Shown: positions 17,123 through 26,385 of the stretch, one piece after another
Position numbering within the stretch: the stretch's first letter is position 1
Layout of the letters: every line of letters begins with the position of its first letter
DNA from: Ponticaulis sp.
GTDB taxonomy: Bacteria > Pseudomonadota > Alphaproteobacteria > Caulobacterales > Hyphomonadaceae
Assembly: GCA_002692725.1 (NCBI GenBank)
Contig: NZLU01000017.1
Coordinates: 62,001-126,000 of the forward strand
Direction: 5' to 3'
Length of the DNA stretch: 64,000 nucleotides
Position numbers and translations under genes: made by a program
Notes under the pieces: generated by a model
Told to the model about the DNA's origin: nothing
Seen by the model: only the letters and a program-made list of their open reading frames with translations
The model's database searches: none

Positions 17123-18721
17123 TCAGGCCGGAACGAGTTCCTCTTCCGGGACAGAGGTCCGGATCAGATGATCAAAGGCGGAAAGCGCCGCCTTCGAGCC
17201 TTCGCCCATGGCAATCACGATCTGCTTATAAGGTACGGTCGTGCAGTCGCCGGCCGCGAACACGCCGGGAAGCGAGGTTTCTCCGCGCGCATTCACTTCG
17301 ATCTCACCACGTGGAGACAAAGTGATCGTGTCTTTAAGCCATTCCGTGTTTGGCACGAGGCCAATCTGAACAAAGATGCCTTCAAGATCGATTGTGCTTT
17401 CTTCCTCGGTCGTCCGATCCTTGCAGACCAGACCTGTCACTTTTGCGCCATCGCCGACAACTTCGGTTGTCTGGGTGTTCAGAAGCACTTTCACATTCGG
17501 CAGGCTACGAAGCTTGTTTTGCAGCACGGCGTCAGCGCGCATTTCTGGCATGAACTCGATCAGCGTTACTTCGGCAACGATGCCTGCGAGGTCGATTGCC
17601 GCTTCAACGCCGGAATTGCCCCCGCCGATAACTGCAACGCGCTTGCCCTTAAAGAGCGGGCCATCACAGTGCGGGCAATAAGCCACGCCTTTATTGGCAT
17701 ACTCGTTTTCGCCCGGAATATTCATCTTTCTCCAGCGCGCGCCGGTAGACAGGATAATTGTTCGCGACTTCACAGACGCGCCATTTTCGAGCTCAACTTC
17801 AATCAGGCCACCAGGCTTGGAGGCCGGAACCAGTTTTGCCGCCTTTTGCAGATTCATCACGTCGACATCATTGTCCTTCACATGCTGCTCAAGAGCAGCG
17901 CCCAGTTTCGGGCCTTCAGTGTAGGGAACAGAAATGAAGTTCTCGATGCCCATCGTGTCCATGACCTGTCCACCAAAGCGCTCAGAGATCACTCCGGTTT
18001 TGATGCCTTTACGCGCCGCGTAAATCGCAGACGACGCACCGGCAGGGCCACCTCCGACGATCAGCACATCGAACGCGTCTTTCTTGCCGATTTTCTCAGC
18101 GTCACGTTTCGATGCACCGGTATCAATCTTGGCCAACAGCTCGTTCAGATCCATGCGACCCGAGCCGAATGGCTGACCATTGAGCAGAACAGTTGGCACG
18201 GCCATCACTTCACGTCGCTCCATCTCCTCCTTGAAGATGGCGCCATCAATGGAGGTGTGGCGGATTTTCGGGTTCAGAACAGCCGACATATTGAGGGCCT
18301 GAACCACATCCGGGCAGTTATGGCAGGAGAGCGAGAAAAAGGTTGTGAACTCCTGGACGTCGTCGAACTCAAGCGCCTTGATCTGTTCTTTCACCTCGTC
18401 GTCGATTTTCGGCGGATGGCCACCGACATGGAGCAGGCCGAGGACGAGAGATGTGAACTCGTGGCCTAGCGGAATGCCACCAAATGTAACGCGGGTGTCA
18501 GGATCGCTCTGGCGAACGATATCGAAACTTGGCAGCCATTCGCGATCGCTGTCTGAGACAATATTCATCGAAACCATGCTAGAGGTTTCAACGATATCCT
18601 TCAGCAGTTCGACCATTTCGTCAGATTTCGCAGACCCGCTGGTATACGCAACAAGCTCAATCGGCGTGCGCAGATTTTCCATATAGGTCTTCAGTTGGGT
18701 CTTCATGCCATCGTCAAGCAT
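17123..18721 (-). CDS. ahpF: Alkyl hydroperoxide reductase subunit F
   Basis: AhpF is the flavoprotein that passes electrons from NADH to AhpC. The protein from the ATG at 18721 (GGAG seven bases upstream) is 532 residues. It has an N-terminal tandem thioredoxin-like domain with CHNC near residue 125, an FAD motif [11 protein letters not shown] near 212, the redox disulfide CPHC in [10 protein letters not shown] near 340, an NAD motif [10 protein letters not shown] and the C-terminal AAGDCT motif. It is downstream of ahpC on the same strand, with a hairpin-rich 160-base gap. An extra six-codon N-terminal extension is possible but has no binding site. Confidence 0.95.
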   Translation of the reverse strand: MLDDGMKTQLKTYMENLRTPIELVAYTSGSAKSDEMVELLKDIVETSSMVSMNIVSDSDREWLPSFDIVRQSDPDTRVTFGGIPLGHEFTSLVLGLLHVGGHPPKIDDEVKEQIKALEFDDVQEFTTFFSLSCHNCPDVVQALNMSAVLNPKIRHTSIDGAIFKEEMERREVMAVPTVLLNGQPFGSGRMDLNELLAKIDTGASKRDAEKIGKKDAFDVLIVGGGPAGASSAIYAARKGIKTGVISERFGGQVMDTMGIENFISVPYTEGPKLGAALEQHVKDNDVDVMNLQKAAKLVPASKPGGLIEVELENGASVKSRTIILSTGARWRKMNIPGENEYANKGVAYCPHCDGPLFKGKRVAVIGGGNSGVEAAIDLAGIVAEVTLIEFMPEMRADAVLQNKLRSLPNVKVLLNTQTTEVVGDGAKVTGLVCKDRTTEEESTIDLEGIFVQIGLVPNTEWLKDTITLSPRGEIEVNARGETSLPGVFAAGDCTTVPYKQIVIAMGEGSKAALSAFDHLIRTSVPEEELVPA

Positions 18722-18775
18722 CAGAGTTCTCCAGTTCAAGCGGCAGGCGTCCGGGGAGACGTCGTTTGGGTTGGG

Positions 18776-18861
18776 GCCATTGGCCTGAAATCAGGTCGCG
18801 GAACGATCGGATATCAGGCCAATGGCAACCGGCATGTTGGGTGGGGGAGGGGGCATGCCGG
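18776..18861. repeat. Paired hairpins between ahpC and ahpF
   Basis: A 13-base inverted repeat, GCCATTGGCCTGA (18776-18788) with TCAGGCCAATGGC (18814-18826), and an eight-base one, CCGGCATG (18829-18836) with CATGCCGG (18854-18861), sit between the two genes. They lack T runs, so RNA stabilisation or differential expression is more likely than termination. Confidence 0.65.
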
Positions 18862-18879
18862 CGCCATTGGTCGGTCGGC

Positions 18880-19443
18880 TTAGATTTTGCCGACGAGATC
18901 GAGAGATGGTGCGAGCGTTTTTTCGCCCTCTTCCCATTTCGCTGGGCAGACTTCACCCGGATTGTTGCGAACGTACTGAGCGGCTTTCGTTTTGCGCAGG
19001 AGCTCAGACGCGTTCCGGCCAACGCCTTCAGAAGTGATTTCCATGAACTGGATCACGCCATCCGGATCGACGAGGAATGTCGCACGGTCAGCAAGGCCGA
19101 CGCCTGGGCGCATCACTTCGAAATTGTTCGTGATCGTGCCGGACTGGTCGCCCACCATGTAATAATTGATTTTGCCGATTGCAGGCGATGTGTCGTGCCA
19201 CGCTTTGTGGGAAAAATGCGTGTCGGTAGAAACAGAGAAAATCTCGACGCCGAGAGACTGGAACTCACCATACAGATTGGCCAGGTCTTCCAGCTCGGTC
19301 GGGCAGACGAATGTGAAGTCTGCTGGATAGAAGAAGAAGATCGCCCATTTGCCTTTGACGTCAGCGTCAGAAATGTCGACGAATTCGCCTTCTTTGAAAG
19401 CCGTCGCATTGAATGGTTTGATCTCAGTGTTGATAAGCGCCAT
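18880..19443 (-). CDS. ahpC: Alkyl hydroperoxide reductase subunit C (peroxiredoxin)
   Basis: AhpC reduces hydrogen peroxide, organic peroxides and peroxynitrite. The 187-residue protein from the ATG at 19443 has the peroxidatic Cys in FTFVCPTE (about residue 47), the YPADFTF motif and the resolving Cys in EVCPAKW (about 165), i.e. a typical 2-Cys peroxiredoxin of AhpC type. It is divergent from oxyR and first in the ahpC-ahpF unit. A ten-codon upstream extension is less likely. Confidence 0.97.
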   Translation of the reverse strand: MALINTEIKPFNATAFKEGEFVDISDADVKGKWAIFFFYPADFTFVCPTELEDLANLYGEFQSLGVEIFSVSTDTHFSHKAWHDTSPAIGKINYYMVGDQSGTITNNFEVMRPGVGLADRATFLVDPDGVIQFMEITSEGVGRNASELLRKTKAAQYVRNNPGEVCPAKWEEGEKTLAPSLDLVGKI

Positions 19444-19507
19444 GGTCAATTTCCCTTTTGTTTGATTGGGCACTTACGTTATGTGCGCATTCGAAAGGAA
19501 AAATCCA

Positions 19508-19544
19508 ATCTATAATTTTTATACTTCCGATAAAATCACTCTAT
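19508..19544. promoter_or_regulatory. OxyR-type tandem binding site
   Basis: Four tetranucleotides spaced by seven bases (ATCT, TTAT, ATAA, CTAT) match the OxyR pattern ATAG-N7-CTAT-N7-ATAG-N7-CTAT at 12 of 16 positions. The site lies between ahpC and oxyR, where OxyR is expected to bind. Confidence 0.5.
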
Positions 19545-19607
19545 GATACTTCTGTGACGATCGGGCCATGCCAACACCGGCACCTGAACCCGCGGAATGA
19601 ATGCAAA

Positions 19608-20510
19608 ATGATCCTACCATCCTTGCGACAATTACAGTTTCTTGATGCCCTGGCGCGCGAAGGCAGCTTCTCCCGCGCCGCCGAAAGCATGCATGTCACC
19701 CAACCGACTTTGTCGACCGCCATTCGGGAGCTTGAAGGCATTCTGGATGTTCAGCTGGTTGAGCGCGAAGCGCGGGGCGCGACCCTGACGGCGACAGGAC
19801 AGGAAGTCGTCAATCGCGCCAGAGCTTTGCTCTCCGATGCTGAAGATCTGGTCCTGGCAGCGAAGGGGGCAAGCGAGCCGCTTTTTGGCACCTTTCGACT
19901 GGGCGCGATTCCGACAATTGCCCCCTTTGTTCTGCCGCGTGTTTTGAAGCATCTGAAATCCAATTATCCCAATCTGACGCTCTATCTTCGCGAGGAGCAG
20001 ACGGCCCGGCTGCTGGATGATTTGCGCGCAAGACGTCTCGATGCGGCCCTCATTGCCCTGCCTTATGAGGCCGTCGGTATCGAGACGGTCAGCGTGTTTG
20101 AAGATGAATTTCTTCTGGCTGCGCCCAAGGGACATCCACTTGGCAAGGAAGGGCGACTAAAGCCCGAAGATCTGGCCCCGCATGATGTGCTATTACTCGA
20201 AGATGGCCATTGCCTGCGCGATCACGCCTTGTCTGTCTGTAAGATGCCGAGCGTCCGGGATGGCGGGGAGGTGAGTGCGACCAGCCTCCACACACTGATC
20301 CAGATGGTGGATGGAGGGCTGGGCGTGTCGCTCATTCCACGTATCGCCGCAGATTCTGGTCTTGGAAATGGGTTGGAGGTCTCAATCCGGCCGTTCTCAC
20401 CGCCGGCCATCGGTCGGTCCATTGGCGTGGCCTGGCGGTCGGGCTCTTCGCGCGAGGAAGATGCCCGCATCGTTGCCGCAGAATTGAAAACGCTGTTTGC
20501 CAAAAACTGA
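19608..20510 (+). CDS. oxyR: OxyR-type LysR family peroxide sensor
   Basis: The 300-residue protein starts MILPSLRQLQFLDALAREGSFSRAAE with a LysR helix-turn-helix. The regulatory domain carries LLLEDGHCLRDHALSVC, the OxyR signature in which two Cys residues nine apart form the peroxide-sensing disulfide (C199/C208 in E. coli). It is divergent from ahpCF, its classical target. A more upstream start at 19458 would run into the ahpC promoter and add 50 residues without family support. Confidence 0.95.
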   Translation: MILPSLRQLQFLDALAREGSFSRAAESMHVTQPTLSTAIRELEGILDVQLVEREARGATLTATGQEVVNRARALLSDAEDLVLAAKGASEPLFGTFRLGAIPTIAPFVLPRVLKHLKSNYPNLTLYLREEQTARLLDDLRARRLDAALIALPYEAVGIETVSVFEDEFLLAAPKGHPLGKEGRLKPEDLAPHDVLLLEDGHCLRDHALSVCKMPSVRDGGEVSATSLHTLIQMVDGGLGVSLIPRIAADSGLGNGLEVSIRPFSPPAIGRSIGVAWRSGSSREEDARIVAAELKTLFAKN

Positions 20511-20512
20511 TC

Positions 20513-20833
20513 TCAAGAGGCCGGGCCTCGTGCCCGAAGGGCTATCCAGAGACGCGGCAGGCGCCAGGCCAGCCAGAGCGCAGCAATGACATTGCCCAGC
20601 AGAAACATGGCAATGACGAGCGGTATGCTGAGTTTGAGCGGCTCATAAAGAGCAATCACGACCGCGAATAACGCAAAGCCAAGATACAGGTCGACCAGCG
20701 AGACCTTGCCCCAGGGCATGGCCGCGACACTGCCAAATTCGTTCAGGAAATGTCCGGCACCAAAGGCCCAGACGATTGCGGCGACCAAAACGGCCGCCGC
20801 GATCACAAGTGCAAGTCTCAAGAGAAGGATCAT
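20513..20833 (-). CDS. Small integral membrane protein
   Basis: From the ATG at 20833 (GAAAGG upstream) the 106-residue protein shows three hydrophobic segments (MILLLRLALVIAAAVLVAAI; VDLYLGFALFAVVIALY; SIPLVIAMFLLGNVIAALW) and the motif FNEFG-like HFLNEFGS in the first loop. I do not recognise a named function. It follows the symporter gene by 28 bases on the same strand and is probably co-transcribed. Confidence 0.75.
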   Translation of the reverse strand: MILLLRLALVIAAAVLVAAIVWAFGAGHFLNEFGSVAAMPWGKVSLVDLYLGFALFAVVIALYEPLKLSIPLVIAMFLLGNVIAALWLAWRLPRLWIALRARGPAS

Positions 20834-20861
20834 GGTGAAACCTTTCGGGTTTCCCTGTGAG

Positions 20862-22166
20862 TTAGATCGTCGCCTCGTGTCGGAAAGTCGCTTCATCGAG
20901 TTCGCCTTCCCATTTGGCCACGGTACAGGCCACCGCCGCATCGCCCGTGACGTTTGTCATGGTCCGCATCATGTCGAGCAGACGGTCAAACGGGAAGATC
21001 ATGGCGATCACAAGAAGCGATTGTTCTTCAGTTACGCCAATCGAAATCAGCACCGCCGAGGCAAGGAGCAGACCAGCACTTGGGATTGCTGCTGCGCCGA
21101 TTGAGGTCAGCGTCGCGCCAAGCGCCACTGACAAGTACATCGCCGGGGTCATATCAATGCCGAGGGCCTGCGCCGCAAAAAGCGCGACCAGACCGAGATA
21201 AATCGCCGTGCCATCCATGTTAACAGTGGCACCGACCGGCAGAACGGATGCGGCCACTGATTTTTTTACGCCGAGATTTTCAGACACGTTGGCAATTGTG
21301 ACCGGCAGCGTACCCGCCGATGATGCCGTCGAATAAGCCACGGCCTGAGCATCCCGAATACCGCCGAAAAAGCGCAGCACGGGAAGGCCCAGAATGCCTT
21401 TCACGATGCCGAGGCCATAGACCAGAATGATGTGAACCGCGCATGCGAGATAAAGCGCAATCGTCAGCAGGCCGAGATTGAACAGAATGTCGATGCCTTT
21501 GGTCGCCATCACCCAGGCCATGAGGAAGAACACGCCAATCGGCGCCAGCTCCATCACCAGCACGGTGACTTTCATCATCACTTCAGCTGCGGCCTCAAGC
21601 ATAGAGGAGACGGGCTTCGCCTTGTCGCCCGCCATGAGGCAGCCCACGCCAAAAATGATCGCAAAAAAGATAATGCCCAGAACGTCCTGTGCCGCGAGGG
21701 CTTCAGCAGGGTTTGTTGGAATAATCGCGAGGATTTTGTCCGCGAAGGATGCATCTGCTGCCTGTCCCGCCGCGATCTTGGAACTGACTTCGCTTTGTGC
21801 GCTGGCATCGGCCAGAATTTCAACGCCAATTCCAGGCTGGAAAATCGTGCCCATCAGCAGACCGATGATGACCGCGATAAAGGTCGTTCCCATATAGAGC
21901 GCAATCGCACGTCCGCCGAGACTTCCGAGCTTTGAAGGATCACCCATCGCCGTGACGCCGGCCACAAGCGTAGTGAATATGAGCGGCACCACCAGCATTT
22001 TGATGAGACGAACAAAGCCATCACCAAAGGGTTTGAACCAGGTGTCGCCAATGGAGGTGGCTGTTTCAGCGCCCAAACCATATCGGACAGCCAATCCGAC
22101 CGCGAGACCGAGCACCAGGCCCAACATGACCCGTTTCCAAAGTGTGATTTGTGTCCAGGCTTTCAT
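20862..22166 (-). CDS. Dicarboxylate/amino acid:cation symporter (DAACS family)
   Basis: The 434-residue protein is a GltP/DctA-like inner-membrane symporter. It carries LVFTT-type LIFTTLVAGVTAMGD, the re-entrant-loop STASSAGTLPVTI (serine-rich motif) and NMDGTAIYLGL, the cation/substrate site of the family. It would take up glutamate, aspartate or C4-dicarboxylates with Na+ or H+. The small membrane protein gene follows; HrpB is divergent. Confidence 0.93.
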   Translation of the reverse strand: MKAWTQITLWKRVMLGLVLGLAVGLAVRYGLGAETATSIGDTWFKPFGDGFVRLIKMLVVPLIFTTLVAGVTAMGDPSKLGSLGGRAIALYMGTTFIAVIIGLLMGTIFQPGIGVEILADASAQSEVSSKIAAGQAADASFADKILAIIPTNPAEALAAQDVLGIIFFAIIFGVGCLMAGDKAKPVSSMLEAAAEVMMKVTVLVMELAPIGVFFLMAWVMATKGIDILFNLGLLTIALYLACAVHIILVYGLGIVKGILGLPVLRFFGGIRDAQAVAYSTASSAGTLPVTIANVSENLGVKKSVAASVLPVGATVNMDGTAIYLGLVALFAAQALGIDMTPAMYLSVALGATLTSIGAAAIPSAGLLLASAVLISIGVTEEQSLLVIAMIFPFDRLLDMMRTMTNVTGDAAVACTVAKWEGELDEATFRHEATI

Positions 22167-22301
22167 GTGCCAACCCCTTAGCCAACTGAATACAAGACCC
22201 TAGAGCCTGTACGTTCGAATGCAACTCAGTTTCGATGTTGGACAGACCCCGACCTCAGGATTAGGTGTTTTCTGTTCAGTCGCCAGTTTGGAAGTCAGTC
22301 C

Positions 22302-24758
22302 GTGCCCGAAAACCCAGCTCTTCCCATTGATGACGTTCTCGACGAGATCAGCCATCATCTGGAAACCGGAAACCGGCTTGTGCTCGCCGCACCTCCGGGT
22401 GCGGGAAAAACCACCAAAGTGCCCCTGCATCTGCTTGATGCGGCCTGGCTGGACGGCAAGAAAATCATCATGCTGGAACCGCGCCGAATTGCGGCCCGTC
22501 GCGCCGCTGAACGTATGGCGAGCCTGCTGGGCGAGAAAGTCGGCGAAACGGTCGGCCTGCGTTCGCGGCTTGATACACGCGTCGGACCCCAAACCCGTAT
22601 TGAAGTCGTGACCGAAGGCGTTTTTACCAATCTCATCACGCGTAACGCCGAGCTTCCCGGCATTGGTGCGGTCCTGTTTGATGAGTTTCACGAGCGGTCG
22701 CTCGACGCGGATCTGGGGCTCGCCCTCCTTTGCGAGACCCAGGACTATCTCAATGATGAACTACGCATGGTCGTTATGTCCGCCACGCTCGATGTCGAGA
22801 AGATTGCAGGCTTTCTGAAGGCAAGAGTGGTGCAGTCCGACGGCCGGGCCTTTCCTGTTGAGACGCGTTACCTCGGACGCACGCAAGACCGACTTGAAGA
22901 TCAGATGGCCAGGGCGATCCATAAAGCGTTGATCGCCGAAACCGGTTCCGTTCTGGCCTTCTTGCCCGGTGCCGCCGAAATCAACCGGGTTGCGGAACGC
23001 CTGAGTGATTTGCCTTCCGATACATTGGTTTGCAGGCTTTATGGTGCCCTGCCGCCCAAGGAACAGGATGATGCCATCAGGCCTGCGCCGGACGGCCAGC
23101 GAAAGGTCGTCCTCTCCACCGATATCGCGGAAAGCTCTCTTACCATTGAGGGGGTGAGAGTGGTCGTCGATAGCGGGTTGGCGCGGGTGCCGGTCTATTC
23201 GCCGAACAGTCTCGGCTCCGCGCTTAGCACTGTCAAAGCCTCGATCGCAAATGTTGACCAGAGACGCGGACGGGCTGGGAGAACCGAGCCCGGCGTGTGT
23301 TACCGACTATGGCATGAGGAGGAAAATCGCGGCCTTCCCAAGTCGCCAACACCAGAGATCATAAACAGCGATTTGTCTGGCGCGCTTTTGCGACTGATCG
23401 AGTGGGGCGATTATGATCTCATGGATCTGAACCTGCCGGATCTCCCACCCAGGGGACATTTTGCTGCCGCCTTCGATATGTTGGTCGCGCTTGGGTATAT
23501 CAAAGCGGACAATCCGAACCAGCTCACTGACAGGGGTGGAGCAGCTGCGCGCATGCCGCTCCATCCCAGACTGTCCGCATTGATCGTGGCCGCCGACTCG
23601 GATGGCGAGAAAGCTTTGGCCGCACAGATGTCAGCAATGTTGTCTGAACAGGGCATGGGCGGAAATTCAGACGATTTGGTTATACGGGTTTCAAGTTTCG
23701 AACGAGACGGATCAAAACGCGCTAATGCCTTGAAGGCAAAATCGAAAAAATGGTCTGGTGTCAACGCTACGCCATCCGGAGACCCTGCTATGCTTCTCGC
23801 TAAAGCCTGGCCTGACCGGATCGCACGCGCTCGCAAGGGTGATCCGAAACGCTTTCAGCTCGCCGCAGGGGGTGGTGCACGCCTATCGGAGAACAGTTCC
23901 CATCAGGGCAGCGACTGGCTTGTCATTTGCGAGACCGGTGGTCAGACCAGCAATGAGCCGATCATCCGTCTGGCGGGATCGCTGGATGAGCGCCTTGTCC
24001 GAAAAATCCTGTCAGAATCAAAGCGGGATTATGCTGACTACGATCCGAAATCCGGCAAGGTGAGAGCGCGTCGCCAAAAAACGCTGGGAGAGATCGTGCT
24101 TTCCGAAACGCCTCTTACCAAACCAGATAAGTCAGTGATCGCACAAGCCGTCGTGCGCGCAGTGCAAGAAAATGGCCTGTCTGTTCTCCCAGGATATGAG
24201 GCCCTGAAGACCCACATGTCTCGGCTGGCATTTTATTACCGAACTTATCCGGAGAATGCGCCTGCGACCGGCCAGACTGCGGCCGAGCTCGAAGCGGGTC
24301 TTTTGGAAACTGCATCCGGCTGGCTACATGTTCTGATCACGGATAAGGGACTGAACGGCATTGAGGCTGGCCCAATGCGCAAATTCTTCGAAGACGGGCT
24401 GGATTGGCAATTGCGCCAGACTATTCAGGCCGCAATGCCCGCAAAATGGCAGGCCCCTTCCGGACGAACATTCGCGATCGACTATGACGATGAAAAGGCA
24501 CCGCTGGTTTCGGCTCGGGTACAGGATTTTTACGGCCTGAAATCTCACCCCACGATCTGCGACGGGCGGGTTCCGATTACAATTTCGCTGCTTTCACCTG
24601 CGCAGCGACCTGTCGCAATCACTAAAGACCTCCCCGGTTTCTGGGTGGGCGGGTATGCCGATATGCGCAAGGATATGAAAGGCCGCTATCCAAAGCATGA
24701 CTGGCCAGAGGATCCAGCCAATGCGGCGCCGCCCGCGCCACGAAATCGCAAGAGCTGA
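22302..24758 (+). CDS. hrpB: ATP-dependent RNA helicase HrpB
   Basis: The 818-residue protein has the DEAH/RHA helicase core: Walker A GAGKTT (about residue 34), LEPRRIAARRAAERMA motif Ia, DEFHERSLD motif II, SATLD motif III and QRRGRAGRTEPG motif VI (about residue 325), then the HrpB-specific C-terminal half. The start is GTG. The family is widespread in Proteobacteria with a poorly known RNA role. Length is typical. Confidence 0.95.
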   Translation: MPENPALPIDDVLDEISHHLETGNRLVLAAPPGAGKTTKVPLHLLDAAWLDGKKIIMLEPRRIAARRAAERMASLLGEKVGETVGLRSRLDTRVGPQTRIEVVTEGVFTNLITRNAELPGIGAVLFDEFHERSLDADLGLALLCETQDYLNDELRMVVMSATLDVEKIAGFLKARVVQSDGRAFPVETRYLGRTQDRLEDQMARAIHKALIAETGSVLAFLPGAAEINRVAERLSDLPSDTLVCRLYGALPPKEQDDAIRPAPDGQRKVVLSTDIAESSLTIEGVRVVVDSGLARVPVYSPNSLGSALSTVKASIANVDQRRGRAGRTEPGVCYRLWHEEENRGLPKSPTPEIINSDLSGALLRLIEWGDYDLMDLNLPDLPPRGHFAAAFDMLVALGYIKADNPNQLTDRGGAAARMPLHPRLSALIVAADSDGEKALAAQMSAMLSEQGMGGNSDDLVIRVSSFERDGSKRANALKAKSKKWSGVNATPSGDPAMLLAKAWPDRIARARKGDPKRFQLAAGGGARLSENSSHQGSDWLVICETGGQTSNEPIIRLAGSLDERLVRKILSESKRDYADYDPKSGKVRARRQKTLGEIVLSETPLTKPDKSVIAQAVVRAVQENGLSVLPGYEALKTHMSRLAFYYRTYPENAPATGQTAAELEAGLLETASGWLHVLITDKGLNGIEAGPMRKFFEDGLDWQLRQTIQAAMPAKWQAPSGRTFAIDYDDEKAPLVSARVQDFYGLKSHPTICDGRVPITISLLSPAQRPVAITKDLPGFWVGGYADMRKDMKGRYPKHDWPEDPANAAPPAPRNRKS

Positions 24759-24809
24759 CTTGAGACGCATGGCGTGACGCACCAGCTTGGAGGCATTGGG
24801 AGACACATT

Positions 24810-25856
24810 ATGGAAATGAAAAAACTTGGCCGCACTGACCTTATGGTGTCGAGCTGTTGCCTTGGCACAATGACCTGGGGTGAGCAGAACACCGAAGCGG
24901 AAGGCCATCGGCAAATGGATTATGCCGTTGAACGCGGCGTCAATTTTTTCGATACGGCCGAGCTTTACGCCATTCCTCCAAAGCCCGAGACGCAAGGCTC
25001 AACCGAACGGATTGTCGGCAGCTGGTTCAAATCCCGGGGCAGTCGCGACAGAATCATTCTTGCCACCAAGATTGTCGGGCGCTCCAAAGACACATGGTAT
25101 CGGGATGACGATGTAAGCGAATGTCGCCTGACGCCAGATCAGATCGATGAAGCCGTGGAGAAGAGCCTGAAACGGCTTCAAACCGACTATATCGATCTTT
25201 ATCAGCTACACTGGCCTGACCGGCCTGCGCCCACATTTGGCACACGGCTGAAACCGCATCATTACGACATCGACTATGTAAAATTTGAGGACGTGCTCGC
25301 AGCGCTGAACAAGCATGTCGAGAAGGGCAATATTCGCCATGTTGGTGTATCGAATGAAACCCCGTTTGGCGTGATGAAATTCCTCGCCGCAAGTGAAGCG
25401 AGTGATCTTCCGCGGGTTCAGTCCATTCAGAACGCCTATAATCTGGTCAACCGCACCTTCGAAGAGGGCCTTGAAGAAGTCTGCATGCACGAGGATGTCA
25501 GTCTGCTCTCCTATTCGCCGCTCGCCCAGGGATATCTCACTGGCAAATACAGGGATGGTGCATTGCCGCCCAAATCGAGGAAAGCCTTGTTTGAGCGACT
25601 TCAGCGCTATGAAAAACCGCATGCCGATGCGGCGATTAATTCCTATCTGGATCTTGCTGCAGACCTCGGTGTTGATCCAACAGCGCTCGCCTTGAAATTC
25701 TGCGACAGCCGCAGCTTCATGACCTCAACCATCATCGGCGCGACCACCATGGAGCAGCTCAGAACCTGCATCGACAGTTTCGATCTGAGCTGGACCGATG
25801 AAATGGAAAATGCGGTAAATGCACTTCATGCCGCTCAGCCGAATCCATGTCCGTGA
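24810..25856 (+). CDS. Aldo/keto reductase, Tas/YdbC type
   Basis: From the ATG at 24810 (GGGAGA upstream) the protein is 348 residues, the same size as E. coli Tas. It has the catalytic Asp/Tyr motif (NFFDTAELY), Lys in ATKIVGRS and His in QLHWPDR, and a C-terminal NADPH-binding IIGATTMEQL. It would reduce aldehydes or ketones with NADPH. A more upstream start (24774) adds 12 residues without support. Confidence 0.93.
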   Translation: MEMKKLGRTDLMVSSCCLGTMTWGEQNTEAEGHRQMDYAVERGVNFFDTAELYAIPPKPETQGSTERIVGSWFKSRGSRDRIILATKIVGRSKDTWYRDDDVSECRLTPDQIDEAVEKSLKRLQTDYIDLYQLHWPDRPAPTFGTRLKPHHYDIDYVKFEDVLAALNKHVEKGNIRHVGVSNETPFGVMKFLAASEASDLPRVQSIQNAYNLVNRTFEEGLEEVCMHEDVSLLSYSPLAQGYLTGKYRDGALPPKSRKALFERLQRYEKPHADAAINSYLDLAADLGVDPTALALKFCDSRSFMTSTIIGATTMEQLRTCIDSFDLSWTDEMENAVNALHAAQPNPCP

Positions 25857-25976
25857 GCGCGCAAACATGGGCGACAATATGTACTGAAAACATGTCTTTG
25901 CTTGTGGCCAAACGCTCGCTACAGTCGGCCCGGGCAAGTCTGCTCATGGAGTTCGGGCTAGTGGAGGAGGATCCAG

Positions 25977-26303
25977 ATGGCTGATATCGCACCTTATGTC
26001 GACAATGTGAAAAAGTTTGCTGCCAAGTATGATGAAGCAACGCTTCAGAAAATCGTCAATCACCTTGGAATCGCGCTGCAAAGCCGCGATGCGTCGCTCG
26101 TTTCATGCTCTGATCCAGCAGAGCTTGAGCGCGTGCGTGAGAAATGGCTTAAGAAAAAATTCGAGCTTGGTGATTCCGACGCCGATCTCGATGCAGCGAT
26201 CCAGGAAGTCTGCACGGTGATGAAGGACGAGAAGTCCAATAAATCACGCGTCACATTCTATTACCTGCTCGCAGAAAAATACGACATGGTCGGCAAACTT
26301 TAA
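25977..26303 (+). CDS. DUF2853 family protein
   Basis: The 108-residue, Lys/Asp-rich helical protein matches the DUF2853 pattern (DVKKFA-like NVKKFAAKYDEATLQKIVNHLGIALQSRDASLVS and C-terminal RVTFYYLLAEKY). No function is established. A strong GGAGGAGG binding site precedes the ATG, and a terminator follows. Confidence 0.85.
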   Translation: MADIAPYVDNVKKFAAKYDEATLQKIVNHLGIALQSRDASLVSCSDPAELERVREKWLKKKFELGDSDADLDAAIQEVCTVMKDEKSNKSRVTFYYLLAEKYDMVGKL

Positions 26304-26330
26304 GTCCGTCCCGTCTGTTGAAAAAAGAGA

Positions 26331-26356
26331 CCCCGGCCAGAACGCTGGCCGGGGTT
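26331..26356 (+). terminator. Rho-independent terminator
   Basis: A ten-base GC-rich stem, CCCCGGCCAG/CTGGCCGGGG, with a four-base loop is followed by TTT. It ends the DUF2853 transcript. Confidence 0.85.
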
Positions 26357-26385
26357 TAGTTTGCCTGGAAGCCACACTTGGGAGA

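Noticed and set aside
17075-18469. 464-codon frame opposite ahpF
   Set aside because: ahpF is a certain gene with all motifs; the opposite frame has no family resemblance.
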